Part shown: positions 52,006 to 62,147 of the stretch, in pieces
Layout: every line of letters starts with the position of its first letter
Position numbering within the stretch: position 1 is the stretch's first letter
Assembly (NCBI GenBank): GCA_944320195.1
Contig: CALUGP010000013.1
Location: 1 to 64,000 of the forward strand
Source of the DNA: an uncultured Prevotella sp.
GTDB lineage: Bacteria; Bacteroidota; Bacteroidia; Bacteroidales; Bacteroidaceae
DNA length: 64,000 nucleotides
Direction: 5' to 3'
Translations under genes and position numbers: made by a program
Notes under the pieces: model-generated
What the model saw: the letters and a program-made list of their open reading frames with translations, nothing else
Told to the model about the DNA's origin: nothing
The model's database searches: none

Positions 52006-53537
52006 ACTCATATACACGCATACCGCCATTTATCGAGATAATGGACAGCACGCTGCGAGACGGCGAGCAAACAAACGGCGTCTCATTCCTGCCGCATGAA
52101 AAATTGATGATAGCGAAAATGTTGCTTAACGACATCAATGTGGACAGGGTTGAGGTTGCTTCCGCACGTGTATCTGAAGGAGAAAAAGATGCCGTAAAAA
52201 TGATTTGCCGTTACGCTCAACAAATCGGGAAATTGGGGAATGTCGAGGTCTTAGGCTTTGTTGACGGCAAGTCAAGCATCGACTGGATCAGCGATTGTGG
52301 GTGTAAGGTGATCAATTTGTTGGCAAAAGGTTCGTTGAAACATTGCGTGGGACAGTTGCACAAGACTGTAAAAGAGCACATAAACGACATTCTATATTCT
52401 CTCGACTATGCCAAGTCGAAAGGAATGGACGTAAATGTATATCTTGAGGATTGGAGCAATGGGATGAAGCTTTCACCTGAGTACGTATATGAGGTGTTGG
52501 ATGTCTTGACGCAAAAAGACATTAAACGCTTCATGTTGCCTGACACTCTTGGCGTCCTTAATCCGCTTCAGGTCATTGAATACATGCGCAAAATGGTGAA
52601 GAGATACCCTTCTGTACATTTTGATTTTCACGCACACAATGATTATGACTTGGCTGTAAGCAATTCGCTCGCAGCAGTGCTGAGCGGTGCAAAAGGATTG
52701 CATGTTACTGTGAACGGGCTAGGAGAAAGGTGTGGCAATGCGCCATTGTCAAGCGTTCAGGTTATCTTGAAAGACCAGTTTAATGCCAAAACCAACATCC
52801 AAGAGGACAGGTTAAACGACATCAGCCGGCTTGTTGAAGGATATTCAGGCATATCCATCGCGCCAAACCAACCCATTGTCGGCGAAAATGTCTTCACACA
52901 AGTGGCAGGAGTGCACGCCGACGGGGACAATAAAGCCAATCTCTATAGCAACGCCCTTATGCCAGAACGTTTTGGCAGAAAACGCGAATATGCTTTGGGA
53001 AAAACCAGTGGGAAAGCCAATATCGACCGGAACTTGCGTGAACTCGGACTCGAACTGACTCCTGAACAGACGCGGAAGGTAACGCAGCGCATCACCGAAT
53101 TAGGAGACAGGAAGGAGATTGTGACGCAGGAAGACTTGCCTTTCATTGTCAGCGACGTGTTGAAACACAATGTGCCAGACGACAGGGTCAGACTTGTCAG
53201 TTATATGGTGTCGTCGGCTTACGGCCTGAAACCTATTGCAAGTGTAAAGGTTGACATCGACGGCAAACAATACGAGGCTGACGCTATGGGCGACGGACAG
53301 TATGACGCTTTCGTCAAAGCACTGCGCAAGATATACAAAAACTCGCTTGGACGGACATTCCCGACGCTTGAGAATTATAGTGTGACGATACCTCCCGGAG
53401 GCCGCACGGATGCCTTAGTGCAGACGGTCATAACATGGAACGACCGTGGAAAAACGATAAGGACACGCGGGCTTGATGCCGACCAAACCGAAGCTGCCAT
53501 TAAGGCGACAATGAAAATGCTTAATATTTTTGAATAA
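51984..53537 (+). CDS. LeuA-family enzyme, probable citramalate synthase
   Basis: 517 aa, second isopropylmalate-synthase-type protein in the operon. It opens with [20 protein letters not shown], has [35 protein letters not shown] and [20 protein letters not shown], and a C-terminal LeuA dimer/regulatory domain (about 390-517). The departures from LeuA (DST instead of DTT, NG instead of PG, FHAHND instead of HCHND) group it with citramalate/homocitrate-type synthases. Making (R)-citramalate from pyruvate and acetyl-CoA would let LeuCDB form 2-oxobutyrate for isoleucine. Context and the Ile-rich leader support this; substrate is inferred. Confidence 0.8.
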   Translation: MGTTEQINSYTRIPPFIEIMDSTLRDGEQTNGVSFLPHEKLMIAKMLLNDINVDRVEVASARVSEGEKDAVKMICRYAQQIGKLGNVEVLGFVDGKSSIDWISDCGCKVINLLAKGSLKHCVGQLHKTVKEHINDILYSLDYAKSKGMDVNVYLEDWSNGMKLSPEYVYEVLDVLTQKDIKRFMLPDTLGVLNPLQVIEYMRKMVKRYPSVHFDFHAHNDYDLAVSNSLAAVLSGAKGLHVTVNGLGERCGNAPLSSVQVILKDQFNAKTNIQEDRLNDISRLVEGYSGISIAPNQPIVGENVFTQVAGVHADGDNKANLYSNALMPERFGRKREYALGKTSGKANIDRNLRELGLELTPEQTRKVTQRITELGDRKEIVTQEDLPFIVSDVLKHNVPDDRVRLVSYMVSSAYGLKPIASVKVDIDGKQYEADAMGDGQYDAFVKALRKIYKNSLGRTFPTLENYSVTIPPGGRTDALVQTVITWNDRGKTIRTRGLDADQTEAAIKATMKMLNIFE

Positions 53538-53566
53538 ATTACAACTCATTTTTATATATTGATTTT

Positions 53567-54628
53567 ATGAAGTTGAAGATAGCCGTACTTCCAGGAGATG
53601 GAATAGGACCGGAAATAATGAAACAAGGGGTAGCCGTAATGGATGCCATAGTTGAAAAATTCGGACACGAGGTTGAATACAAAGAAGCAATATGCGGTGC
53701 CGATGCAATTGACAAAGTGGGGGATCCTTTCCCTGAAGAAACGTTTGAAACTTGCAAATGGGCTGATGCCGTGCTTTTTGCAGCCGTTGGCGATCCGCGT
53801 TTTGACAACAATCCGACGGCAAAAATACGTCCGGAGCAGGGTCTTTTGGCCATGCGCAAGAAGTTGGGATTGTTCGCCAACATACGTCCGGTGCAGACAT
53901 TCAAGTGTCTTTTGCATAAATCCCCACTTAAAGACGAACTGATAAGGAATGCTGATTTCATTTGCATCCGCGAACTTACGGGGGGCATGTATTTCGGTGA
54001 AAAGTATCAGGACAACGACAAGGCTTACGACACTAATTATTACACTCGTCCTGAAATTGAACGCATACTACGGGTCGCCTATTCTTATGCCCGCAAACGC
54101 AATCGTCATCTCACTGTGGTAGACAAGGCTAATGTACTGGCATCCAGCAGGTTATGGAGACAGATTGCAAAAGAACTCGAACCTGAATATCCCGATGTTA
54201 AAACCGATTACATGTTCGTTGACAACGCATCAATGCGGATGCTTGTAGAACCGGCATTCTTTGATGTCATGGTCACGGAAAACACTTTTGGCGACATCTT
54301 GACCGATGAGGGCAGTTGCATATCGGGCAGCATGGGGCTACTACCCTCTGCGTCGACGGGTGAAAGCACTCCGGTGTTTGAGCCTGTGCACGGATCTTGG
54401 CCTCAGGCCGCAGGTAAAAATATAGCAAATCCATTGGCCCAGATATTGTCCGTGGCCATGCTTCTTGAACATTTCGACCTGAAAGAGGAGGGTGCTTTAG
54501 TGCGTAAGGCTGTAGACGCATCGCTCGACGCAAATGTGCGCACGCCTGAAATTCAGGTTGAAGGCGGTGCGAACTATGGCACAAAAGAAGTGGGAGAGTG
54601 GATTGTAAATTATATCAAGGAAGCCTGA
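53567..54628 (+). CDS. leuB: 3-Isopropylmalate dehydrogenase
   Basis: 353 aa. NAD-dependent oxidative decarboxylation of 3-isopropylmalate. Seen are [64 protein letters not shown] and the metal/substrate motif [20 protein letters not shown] with [10 protein letters not shown] and [20 protein letters not shown]. Last gene of the operon, followed by a very strong hairpin. Confidence 0.98.
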   Translation: MKLKIAVLPGDGIGPEIMKQGVAVMDAIVEKFGHEVEYKEAICGADAIDKVGDPFPEETFETCKWADAVLFAAVGDPRFDNNPTAKIRPEQGLLAMRKKLGLFANIRPVQTFKCLLHKSPLKDELIRNADFICIRELTGGMYFGEKYQDNDKAYDTNYYTRPEIERILRVAYSYARKRNRHLTVVDKANVLASSRLWRQIAKELEPEYPDVKTDYMFVDNASMRMLVEPAFFDVMVTENTFGDILTDEGSCISGSMGLLPSASTGESTPVFEPVHGSWPQAAGKNIANPLAQILSVAMLLEHFDLKEEGALVRKAVDASLDANVRTPEIQVEGGANYGTKEVGEWIVNYIKEA

Positions 54629-54673
54629 CCATAGCTTTTGTATTGCGTATGATTATTGGCATTTTAGCAAAAT

Positions 54674-54744
54674 GCCGTTAAAACAAGGCCTGAGAATCCT
54701 CCAAGCATATCGTTTGGACGGTTCTCAGGCCTTGTTTTAACGGC
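54674..54744. terminator. Bidirectional terminator between leuB and the alcohol dehydrogenase
   Basis: GCCGTTAAAACAAGGCCTGA plus GAA on the left is the exact complement of the right arm ending AACGGC, giving a 23-bp perfect stem that continues imperfectly (TCCTCCAA/TTGGACGG) to about 30 bp. It lies between convergent genes, with A-rich and T-rich stretches inside the stem. Confidence 0.85.
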
Positions 54745-54753
54745 TTATAGCCT

Positions 54754-55791
54754 CTATTCCCCGTATATTGCGACTTTAATGACCCCGTCCTTACGGTTCT
54801 CAAATATGTCGTAAGCGGTTTCTATCTCGTCAAGACGGAAACGATGTGTTATCAATGGAGTTGTGTCAATCTCGCCCTGTTCGATGAGATGGAGGATTTC
54901 AGCACAATCACAACCGTCTACACCTCCTGTCTTGAATGTCAGATTCTTGCCGTACATATCTGGCAAGGGAAGAATCTGGGGCTTGTCGTACATTGCAACA
55001 ACCGTAACTATGGCGTTGGGCCGGGCACACTGCCATGCCATATCAAACGTGGTGTTTCCGCCAGCAACTTCAATCACGACATCCGCTCCTCCGTGGTCGC
55101 TGTGTTTTTGTGCAAAACTGACACAGCATTCAGGAGTTGTGGTCAGAACGTCGGGATAATGTTCGTTTACAAATTTTATTCGGTCTTCTGACTTTTCACA
55201 GACTATGACACGTTTCGGGTGTTTCAGCAAAGTGCATAACAGAGTGCATATGCCTGTTGGCCCTGCACCGATGATAAGCACAGTATCCTCTTCTGATATC
55301 TCGGATATTCTGGCCGCCCAATATCCTGTAGCGAGAATGTCGCCGACAAAAAGCGCCTGTTCATCGGTTACAGTGGAGGGAATGCGGTTTAGCCCTTGGT
55401 CGGCGTGAGGAATGCGGACATATTCAGCTTGCCCACCGTCTATGCGGCAACCAAGCGCCCACCCGCCGTCAGGGTCGGTGCAGTTGTTCACATACCCATG
55501 CTTGCAGAAGAAACACTCTCCGCAAAATGTCTCGACGTTCACGGCAACACGGTCTCCCGGCTTCACCGTTCTCACGCCTTTGCCGACGCTATCCACTATG
55601 CCGACCATTTCATGCCCGACAGTAACGCCTGGGATGGCGCGTGGCACGCTGCCATGCTTTATGTGCAGGTCGCTGGTGCAAATACTGCCAAGAGTGACAC
55701 GCACTATGGCGTCACGCTCATCTTGTATTTCCGGTTTAGGCTTTTCTTTCATTGCAAATTCATGATGACCGATATAAGTATATGCCAACAT
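54754..55791 (-). CDS. Zinc-dependent alcohol dehydrogenase (MDR family)
   Basis: 345 aa. Medium-chain dehydrogenase with catalytic zinc ligands Cys38 (GSICTSDLH) and His60-Glu61 (VTVGHEMVG), and structural zinc cysteines at 90, 93, 96 and 104. The Rossmann motif LIIGAGPTGICTLL is near residue 173. It resembles sorbitol/threonine dehydrogenase-like enzymes. The segment CEKSEDRI after the Rossmann loop has Glu at the position that often favours NAD. Substrate unknown; no pathway neighbours. Divergent or isolated, with its own upstream region rich in repeats. Confidence 0.9.
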   Translation of the reverse strand: MLAYTYIGHHEFAMKEKPKPEIQDERDAIVRVTLGSICTSDLHIKHGSVPRAIPGVTVGHEMVGIVDSVGKGVRTVKPGDRVAVNVETFCGECFFCKHGYVNNCTDPDGGWALGCRIDGGQAEYVRIPHADQGLNRIPSTVTDEQALFVGDILATGYWAARISEISEEDTVLIIGAGPTGICTLLCTLLKHPKRVIVCEKSEDRIKFVNEHYPDVLTTTPECCVSFAQKHSDHGGADVVIEVAGGNTTFDMAWQCARPNAIVTVVAMYDKPQILPLPDMYGKNLTFKTGGVDGCDCAEILHLIEQGEIDTTPLITHRFRLDEIETAYDIFENRKDGVIKVAIYGE

Positions 55792-56083
55792 TGCTAGTTA
55801 GTTTATTAATCGTTTTACTGTTATTGTTTGTACAAAATGCCTGTTGCCAATCGACTGATTTTTCCCTGTCATTTCCTGGCAATACAGACATTGAAGACCG
55901 ATGAAATCGACGATTTTGCAAAAGACGGCCTTTTACATTCCAATTTGCGGCCTTTTGCATTCCAAAAAGCCGTCAATTGCGGCATAAAAGATGGCTTTTC
56001 ATAAAACGCCTGTTGCCAACATGCCAGGCAATCTTCCCAAAGGTCAAGCCCGACGAGTAAAAACATCCGTTTCATCGAAGGGC
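55792..56083. other. Gap with degenerate dispersed repeats
   Basis: Holds AAAAGACGGCCTTTTAC (about 55918), GCGGCCTTTTGCATTCC (about 55950), AAAAAGCCGTCAATT and AAAAGATGGCTTTT in close succession, a cluster of broken members of the hairpin family. The words TGCCTGTTGCCAA (55838) and CGCCTGTTGCCAA (56007) are also repeated. No gene is seen. Confidence 0.7.
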
Positions 56084-56467
56084 TCATGCTTTCTTCCCAT
56101 CGGCCTTGGCTTGGAATTTAACGGCGTTTACGATAAAACGTTCATGTGAACCTGAACCGATAAGCCCGGTTTCATCGTATACGTTTGCCTTGAATTTCAG
56201 GCAACGCCCGTCAATCTCGGTAAGTTCAGTCTCGCACCTTACAGACATGCCTAAAGGGGTAGGGGCCACATGGCTGATGTCCAGACGAGTTCCAACAGTA
56301 GTTTGACCTTCTTCAAGAAAAGGCGCAACACTACGCCATGCGGTCTTTTCTATCAAGGCTATCATGGCCGGCGTGGCGAAGACCGCCAATGTTCCGCTGC
56401 CAACTGAAGCTGCTGTGTATTCGTCGTCAACCTTGGCTTCGATGACATTCTTTATTCCTATTTCCAT
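56084..56467 (-). CDS. Hotdog-fold thioesterase (FlK-like)
   Basis: 127 aa, single hotdog domain: AASVGSGTLAVFATPAMIAL, IEKTAWRSVAPFLEEGQTTV, GTRLDISHVAPTPLGMSVRC and FKANVYDETGLIGSGSHERF with IVN. This is the thioesterase-superfamily group related to fluoroacetyl-CoA thioesterase FlK; the Thr/Glu/His triad of FlK appears to be present (TPAM, EKTA, SHVAPTP), but Bacteroidota members are not known to act on fluoroacetyl-CoA. Probable acyl-CoA hydrolase. Single gene, minus strand. Confidence 0.85.
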   Translation of the reverse strand: MEIGIKNVIEAKVDDEYTAASVGSGTLAVFATPAMIALIEKTAWRSVAPFLEEGQTTVGTRLDISHVAPTPLGMSVRCETELTEIDGRCLKFKANVYDETGLIGSGSHERFIVNAVKFQAKADGKKA

Positions 56468-56576
56468 AAACTTATTTATTTGTCATGTTATTTTTATGTG
56501 AAACTATTGAATTACAGATTGTTTCCTGCAAAATTAACAATTGTGGGCGAGATTATGGAATTTTATCAACTAAAAT

Positions 56577-56607
56577 TTTGTGAACAAGCATAATTACCTT
56601 ACTTTTG
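56577..56607 (+). promoter_or_regulatory. Promoter of the glucosaminidase gene
   Basis: TTTG at 56577-56580 and TACTTTTG at 56600-56607, 19 bases apart; ATG at 56628, so the leader is very short. Confidence 0.7.
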
Positions 56608-56627
56608 CATAAATTTGTGAGTGATAA

Positions 56628-57542
56628 ATGAAGAGATATTTTTTAATAGGTATAGTTTTTATGATTTGTGCGTCAATTAACGCACAGATGAAATGGAATT
56701 CACGTTATCAGGCATATATTGACCAATACAAGGATCTTGCAATAGCCGAAATGTTGAAATATGACATTCCGGCAAGCATAACCTTGGCACAAGGACTTCT
56801 CGAAAGTGGGGCAGGCATGAGTGAATTGGCCCGTAAAGGGAACAATCATTTCGGGATAAAGTGTCACGACTGGGGTGGCGCGACGACGTATCATGACGAC
56901 GACGAGGAACAGGAATGTTTCAGAAAGTACCGCGATGTCTACGAAAGCTATGAGGACCATAGCCGGTTTTTGGCCCGCCAGCCTAGATACCGTAGCCTGT
57001 TCAGGCTGAAGCGCACAGACTATAAAGGTTGGGCTCGTGGCCTGAAAAAGTGCGGATATGCAACAAGCCCCACATATGCCAACAAATTAATCGGAATAAT
57101 CGAGTTATACAAACTGCACAAATATGACAAGGCTACGAAATATGACCGTTTCATGGTAAGCCGTTCTGAAGTCAAGGGCATTGCTCCGGGCACAAATTTG
57201 CACCAAATACACATATATAATAAGAATTATTATCTGATCGCAAGAGCCGGCGACACGTTCAAGTCGATAGCAAAAGAAGTAGGTATTTCATATAAGAAAA
57301 TAGCCAAGTATAATGAACGTGACAAGAATGACACGCTCAATCCTGGAGAAGTAGTTTATCTAAAAAAGAAACAAAAGAAAGCTGACAAGGCGTATAAGAA
57401 CCGTCCGCACCGCGTCAAAGCAGGCGAAAGCATGTATTCAATAGCGCAATATTACGGGATAAGAACGGAAAGTCTTTACAAGATGAACAAGCTTGGACCA
57501 GATTATTCATTAAAAGCAGGAGACTGTCTTCGCGTAAGATAA
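56628..57542 (+). CDS. Secreted glucosaminidase with two LysM domains
   Basis: 304 aa. Signal peptide (MKRYFLIGIVFMICASINAQ), then a glycoside hydrolase family 73-like glucosaminidase domain (about 25-165) with IPASITLAQGLLESGAGMSE containing the catalytic Glu, and NNHFGIKCHDWGG. Two LysM peptidoglycan-binding motifs follow: about 190-237 (YLIARAGDTFKSIAKEVGIS) and about 258-304 (HRVKAGESMYSIAQYYGIR), joined by a Lys-rich linker. It should cut the peptidoglycan glycan chain in cell wall remodelling. It has its own promoter. Confidence 0.93.
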   Translation: MKRYFLIGIVFMICASINAQMKWNSRYQAYIDQYKDLAIAEMLKYDIPASITLAQGLLESGAGMSELARKGNNHFGIKCHDWGGATTYHDDDEEQECFRKYRDVYESYEDHSRFLARQPRYRSLFRLKRTDYKGWARGLKKCGYATSPTYANKLIGIIELYKLHKYDKATKYDRFMVSRSEVKGIAPGTNLHQIHIYNKNYYLIARAGDTFKSIAKEVGISYKKIAKYNERDKNDTLNPGEVVYLKKKQKKADKAYKNRPHRVKAGESMYSIAQYYGIRTESLYKMNKLGPDYSLKAGDCLRVR

Positions 57543-57710
57543 TCTCGCAAGACAAGATGTCTTCGTATGCAAAGGAAATACTGATAAATTAAAGCCGACA
57601 GGCTCATGTTTGACAGTTTACCACAATCTGTAAACTAACCGCCATTATGATAAATACAACGGGCTTATATATTCTTTTATTGTGCCTCGCGAACAAAAAA
57701 TAAATTAAAA

Positions 57711-60527
57711 ATGAACGATTGCATAGAACTAAGAAATGTCAGGGTAAACAACCTGAAAAACATTTCCACTGAAATTCCTCATAACAAGCTAATTGTGATC
57801 ACGGGTGTTTCAGGTTCAGGGAAATCATCATTGGCATTTGACACTCTATATGCAGAAGGACAACGTAGATATGTCGAAAGTCTGTCAGCTTATGCACGCC
57901 AATTTCTTGGCCGCATGCATAAGCCAGACTTTGATTATATTAAAGGATTGCCGCCGGCTATTGCCGTGGAACAAAAAGTAAATACAAGAAATCCCCGTTC
58001 TACAGTTGGTACCAGTACTGAAATATATGACTACCTGCGAATGCTGTATGCACGTATTGGGCACACTTTTTCGCCTATAAGCGGAACCGAGGTAAAAAAG
58101 CATACGGTAGACGATGTCATTAAATGTGTAAATTCATTTTCACGAGGTACAAAATTTGTTATATTGTCTCGTCTTCATTTAGGTGAAGGGAATTCGGTTG
58201 AAAGGCAACTTCAGATCTATCTTCAACAAGGTTTTTCACGTATTTATCATAATGGCGAATTCATACAAATTGAAGATGCCATAACCAATGCAGAAAACAT
58301 AAACCCTGAAGATGCTTACATCCTTATTGACAGGTTGTCTGTCGACAATGCTCCAGATACTATTTCGCGAATAAATGATTCTGTAGAAACTGCTTTTTTT
58401 GAGGGAGACGGTTCGTGCCGCCTTGTATTTGTCCCGTCAAACATATCGTATGATTTTTCAGATAAGTTTGAGGCGGATGGCCTTTGCTTTGAGGAACCTA
58501 ACGACAACATGTTCTCGTTCAATTCTCCTATGGGTGCGTGCCCTGTCTGCGAAGGTTTTGGCAATGTGATTGGAATAGACGAGAAACTTGTCATTCCCAA
58601 TCCTTCATTGAGTGTTTACGACGGCTGTGTCCAATGTTGGCACGGGGAGAAAATGGAGAAATGGAAAGATGAGTTTTGCATACAGGCTGCAAAAGACAAA
58701 TTCCCCGTTTTTGAGCCATATTTCAATTTGTCAGGGAAATATAAGGAATGGCTTTGGCATGGATTACCGTCACAAAATGGAAAGGATCTGCGTGACAAAG
58801 TCTGCATTGACTCGTTCTTCCAAATGTTAAAAGACAATCAATACAAGATACAGTATCGCGTGATGCTTAGCCGTTATCGTGGACGGACAGTATGTCATGA
58901 ATGCCATGGAACCAGATTAAAAAAAGAAGCTGATTATGTAAAGATTAACGGTAAAAGCATCAGCAACCTTGTGGAAATGTCAATCGAGAACCTTAAACAC
59001 TGGTTCGACACTTTGCATTTGGATGAACACGAAGCTAAGATAAGCAATCGCTTATTGACGGAAATAAACAACAGACTTCGGTTTCTCACGGATGTAGGGC
59101 TGGGATATCTCACTTTAAATCGAGCTTCGAACAGCTTGAGTGGCGGTGAAAGCCAACGAATAAATCTGACTACGGCGTTGGGAAGCAGCTTGGTTGGCTC
59201 GTTATATATCTTGGACGAGCCAAGCATTGGACTTCATAGCAGAGACACTTTCAAGCTTATAAATGTTTTAAAGGAGCTTAAATCACTGGGCAACACGGTC
59301 ATAGTCGTTGAACATGACGAGGACATTATACGGTCAGCCGACTACTTAATTGATCTTGGTCCTGACGCTGGAAGCAACGGCGGAGAGATCGTATATGAAG
59401 GAATACCTGCAAAAATCACTGATGGCGACTTGGCCAAATATGGCAAAAGCCATACTATAAAATACCTTTTCAACGAGGAACGCATCGGCATCCCTGCCAC
59501 AAGAAGGTCTTGGAACAATGGCATTGTTGTAAAAAGCGCCATGATGAACAACCTCAAGGGAATTACTGTAACTTTTCCTCTGAACGTGCTCACGGTTGTG
59601 ACTGGAGTCAGCGGCTCTGGCAAGTCGTCATTGGTAAGAGGCATTCTTTATCCGGCCTTAAAACGCAAGCTTGACGAAGTTGCCGAAATTCCAGGAGAGT
59701 TTGCCGGACTGGAAGGCGACTGGAAGTCCATCAAGCATGTCGAGATGGTAAACCAAAATCCGATAGGTAAAAGTTCGCGTTCCAACCCTGTGACATACGT
59801 AAAGGCGTTTGACGAGATTAGGCAGCTGTTTGCCGAACAGCCATTAGCCAAACAGATGGGTTTTACCGCCCAGTATTTCTCATTCAACGCAGACGGCGGC
59901 CGATGTGAAACATGCAAAGGAACAGGTGTAATCACGGTGGAGATGCAGTTTATGGCAGACTTGGAGCTTGAATGCGACGCATGCCACGGCAAGCGCTTCA
60001 AGCAGGATGTGTTAGACGTGCGTTTCTGTGGAAAGAGCATACATGACGTTTTGGAAATGACAGTTGAAGAGGCCATAGAGTTTTTCACGGAAAACGGACA
60101 GGATGTCATTGCACGGAAGCTGAAACCGCTGAATGATGTCGGACTTGGCTACATCAAGTTAGGACAAAGTTCCTCAACCTTGTCCGGAGGTGAGAACCAA
60201 CGTGTGAAATTGGCTTATTTCCTTGGGCAAGAGAAGTGTGACCCTACCCTATTCATTTTTGACGAGCCTACAACGGGACTGCATTTCAACGACATAAAGA
60301 AACTTCTGAAAGCTTTTGACGCCTTGATATTACACGGACATACGGTCATTGTAATCGAGCATAACCTGGATGTTGCGAAATGCGCAGACTATATTATCGA
60401 CCTTGGTCCCGATGGCGGCGACAAAGGTGGCAACCTGGTAGTATGCGGAACTCCAGAGGAAGTCGTGGAATGCGACGGAAGCATTACCGGCAAGTATCTG
60501 AAAGAAAAGTTATGCGGACACGCTTAA
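57711..60527 (+). CDS. uvrA: Excinuclease ABC subunit A
   Basis: 938 aa, DNA damage recognition ATPase of nucleotide excision repair. Two ABC modules: Walker A GVSGSGKSSLAFDTLYAEGQ at about 32-51 and GVSGSGKSSLVRGILYPALK at about 641-660; ABC signatures SLSGGESQRINL (about 484) and TLSGGENQRVKLAYFLGQ (about 825). Zinc-binding Cys pairs are seen as CPVCEGFGN, CHECHGTR and CETCKGTG with CDACHGKR. Full length. A terminator follows. The other exonuclease subunits are not in the window. Confidence 0.98.
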   Translation: MNDCIELRNVRVNNLKNISTEIPHNKLIVITGVSGSGKSSLAFDTLYAEGQRRYVESLSAYARQFLGRMHKPDFDYIKGLPPAIAVEQKVNTRNPRSTVGTSTEIYDYLRMLYARIGHTFSPISGTEVKKHTVDDVIKCVNSFSRGTKFVILSRLHLGEGNSVERQLQIYLQQGFSRIYHNGEFIQIEDAITNAENINPEDAYILIDRLSVDNAPDTISRINDSVETAFFEGDGSCRLVFVPSNISYDFSDKFEADGLCFEEPNDNMFSFNSPMGACPVCEGFGNVIGIDEKLVIPNPSLSVYDGCVQCWHGEKMEKWKDEFCIQAAKDKFPVFEPYFNLSGKYKEWLWHGLPSQNGKDLRDKVCIDSFFQMLKDNQYKIQYRVMLSRYRGRTVCHECHGTRLKKEADYVKINGKSISNLVEMSIENLKHWFDTLHLDEHEAKISNRLLTEINNRLRFLTDVGLGYLTLNRASNSLSGGESQRINLTTALGSSLVGSLYILDEPSIGLHSRDTFKLINVLKELKSLGNTVIVVEHDEDIIRSADYLIDLGPDAGSNGGEIVYEGIPAKITDGDLAKYGKSHTIKYLFNEERIGIPATRRSWNNGIVVKSAMMNNLKGITVTFPLNVLTVVTGVSGSGKSSLVRGILYPALKRKLDEVAEIPGEFAGLEGDWKSIKHVEMVNQNPIGKSSRSNPVTYVKAFDEIRQLFAEQPLAKQMGFTAQYFSFNADGGRCETCKGTGVITVEMQFMADLELECDACHGKRFKQDVLDVRFCGKSIHDVLEMTVEEAIEFFTENGQDVIARKLKPLNDVGLGYIKLGQSSSTLSGGENQRVKLAYFLGQEKCDPTLFIFDEPTTGLHFNDIKKLLKAFDALILHGHTVIVIEHNLDVAKCADYIIDLGPDGGDKGGNLVVCGTPEEVVECDGSITGKYLKEKLCGHA

Positions 60528-60585
60528 ACAAAAAGCACAAACAAACATATACATTTGCAATCATGTAGTTTGCAAATTGCATCCT

Positions 60586-60618
60586 GCCGGAACGGTCTTA
60601 TGGCCTTCCGGCTTTTTT
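60586..60618 (+). terminator. Rho-independent terminator after uvrA
   Basis: GCCGGAA (60586-60592) pairs with TTCCGGC (60606-60612), followed by TTTTTT. Confidence 0.85.
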
Positions 60619-60785
60619 AATGCGACATGACGCAATAAACTGCATACGCTTTATGGAATTATTGGTTGCCGGCACCTTATCTGGTCATATTTTTACATGC
60701 CTCAGGATAACTATTTGATTACCAAAATCACATTTTTCGTACCGTTTAGTACGCTTTTTAGACCTATTTTCATTGCTAAAAACAA

Positions 60786-60816
60786 TAGAAAAAGGCGACT
60801 GTTTTGAGCCGCCTTT
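60786..60816 (-). terminator. Terminator of the tRNA pair
   Basis: On the minus strand AAAGGCG and CGCCTTT (60791-60797 and 60810-60816) form a 7-bp stem followed by TTTTTCT, about 40 bases beyond tRNA-Gly. Confidence 0.65.
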
Positions 60817-60854
60817 GCTTGTAAATATCTGATTTTCAGCGTTTTAACTTTCAG

Positions 60855-60927
60855 AGCGGTAAACGAGGCTCGAACTCGCGACCCCCAGCTTGGGAAGCTA
60901 GTGCTCTACCAACTGAGCTATTACCGC
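60855..60927 (-). tRNA. tRNA-Gly (CCC)
   Basis: The minus strand folds into a full cloverleaf: acceptor GCGGTAA/TTACCGC with U as discriminator, D-arm GCTC/GAGC, anticodon stem CTAGC/GCTGG with loop TTCCCAA (anticodon CCC, reading GGG), and T-arm around GTTCGAGC-type sequence (GAGTTCGAGCCTC). No CCA is encoded. U73 agrees with glycine identity. Confidence 0.95.
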
Positions 60928-60944
60928 AACATTTGCTTCACCTG

Positions 60945-61017
60945 AGCCGATACCGGGACTCGAACCCGGGACCTATTCATTACGAATGAATTGCTCTACC
61001 AACTGAGCCATATCGGC
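60945..61017 (-). tRNA. tRNA-Thr (CGT)
   Basis: Minus strand, 17 bases before tRNA-Gly in the same transcript. Acceptor GCCGATA/TATCGGC, D-arm GCTC/GAGC, anticodon stem ATTCA/TGAAT with loop TTCGTAA (anticodon CGT, reading ACG), T-arm CCGGG-TTCGAGT-CCCGG. No encoded CCA. Confidence 0.95.
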
Positions 61018-61676
61018 CTTCTTTTTTGACGGTGCAAAGGTAATACTTTTTATTGATTAAGCGGAATGTGTAACAATTAAATTTCTTGATTTAACTTATT
61101 TTTACAATAACGGGTGGCACCGTAGCCGAGCGTTATGCAATGAGAAAGGATGGAATGCATGTCATTTTGACATTGACATGTTCTCATTATCCATAAGGCG
61201 AATTGACTTCCGCCCATAGTCAGTTGTCATGCGTATGCCAGCAAAATGGCAGTCTGTAATCTGAAAAATATTCCCCATAATGCCAAATTAACGGCAAAAT
61301 GCAACTTTTGAATGGGGCGATACGAATTGAAAGATGCTTGTCTGAGCTGCAAGACATGGTCTTTTATGATGCAAAAGGCGGCCTTTGGCATTGTAAAAGA
61401 CCGTCTTTTAGCCATCCGTCGGAATGCAGAATCTGCACATTCCAGCATGACTTCGTGCCAAGTCGTTGATGCACAGACATTTATATTTGCACAAAAATGT
61501 TACGCTTTTTCCATCAAATGTCAGTCTGCTTACAGGCAGTTGCGTTTTCAGCGTACCTATGAAAGTCAAGATGTAAAGCCATGTGCAAGTTTTCATGGCA
61601 AAATGACAAGTTGTAAATAATGAAGGATTATTGTAAATGACAGCCCGATTTATTAGTGTATCTCGCATATTTTGCG
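61018..61676. other. Intergenic gap with a degenerate dispersed hairpin
   Basis: The tRNA promoter region should be at the left end. AAAAGGCGGCCTTT and AAAGACCGTCTTTT (61375-61412) form a damaged member of the dispersed family. The other open frames here (for example 61312-61620) are not supported as genes. Confidence 0.65.
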
Positions 61677-61684
61677 TAACTTTG
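61677..61684 (+). promoter_or_regulatory. -7 box (TAACTTTG) upstream of the 106-residue gene
   Basis: Exact TAnnTTTG, 56 bases before the ATG at 61741; no clear -33 TTTG at the usual distance. Confidence 0.5.
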
Positions 61685-61740
61685 CACTGCATGCCGGTTT
61701 TTACGGCATGTATTGGTTCAATTTGAAAAACAAATAGACG

Positions 61741-62061
61741 ATGGAAACATACAGAATACAGGCCAATGCGTCGGGAACAAGAAGCATCACGATACACGAG
61801 GCTCATTTGGCGACAATACGCAAGTATGCATTGCTTGACAACCTTGTTGACAGCAACGGCATTATTGACGAAAGCGTTTTGGACAAGCTTAAACTTAACA
61901 TAAGGGCCATGCTTGAGGCTGGGACGGGCGCAGAAAAAGATCTGCTCGACCTGTGCCTGGATGTGGTATACAACAACAATATGAAGGCATTTGGCCTTAA
62001 TCAGCTGGTAATTCTGTACAAGAAATGGGCAAAGGAACAGGAAGCGACAGAGGACATTTAG
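61741..62061 (+). CDS. Hypothetical protein, 106 residues
   Basis: 106 aa (METYRIQANASGTRSITIHE start). The first 30 residues suggest short strands; the rest is helical (KLKLNIRAMLEAGTGAEKDL, LDLCLDVVYNNNMKAFGLNQ), with no signal peptide or membrane segment. I do not recognise a family. It ends 87 bases before the radical SAM gene and shares its promoter direction, so cotranscription is likely. It may be a cytoplasmic small protein restricted to Bacteroidales. Confidence 0.65.
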   Translation: METYRIQANASGTRSITIHEAHLATIRKYALLDNLVDSNGIIDESVLDKLKLNIRAMLEAGTGAEKDLLDLCLDVVYNNNMKAFGLNQLVILYKKWAKEQEATEDI

Positions 62062-62147
62062 CCCGACCGGCAGCAGGCGGCGACAGGCAGGCGGCAAGGC
62101 CTGGCTTAGAAAGGCGCAACCCTGCAACAGACGACATTTACATAAAC

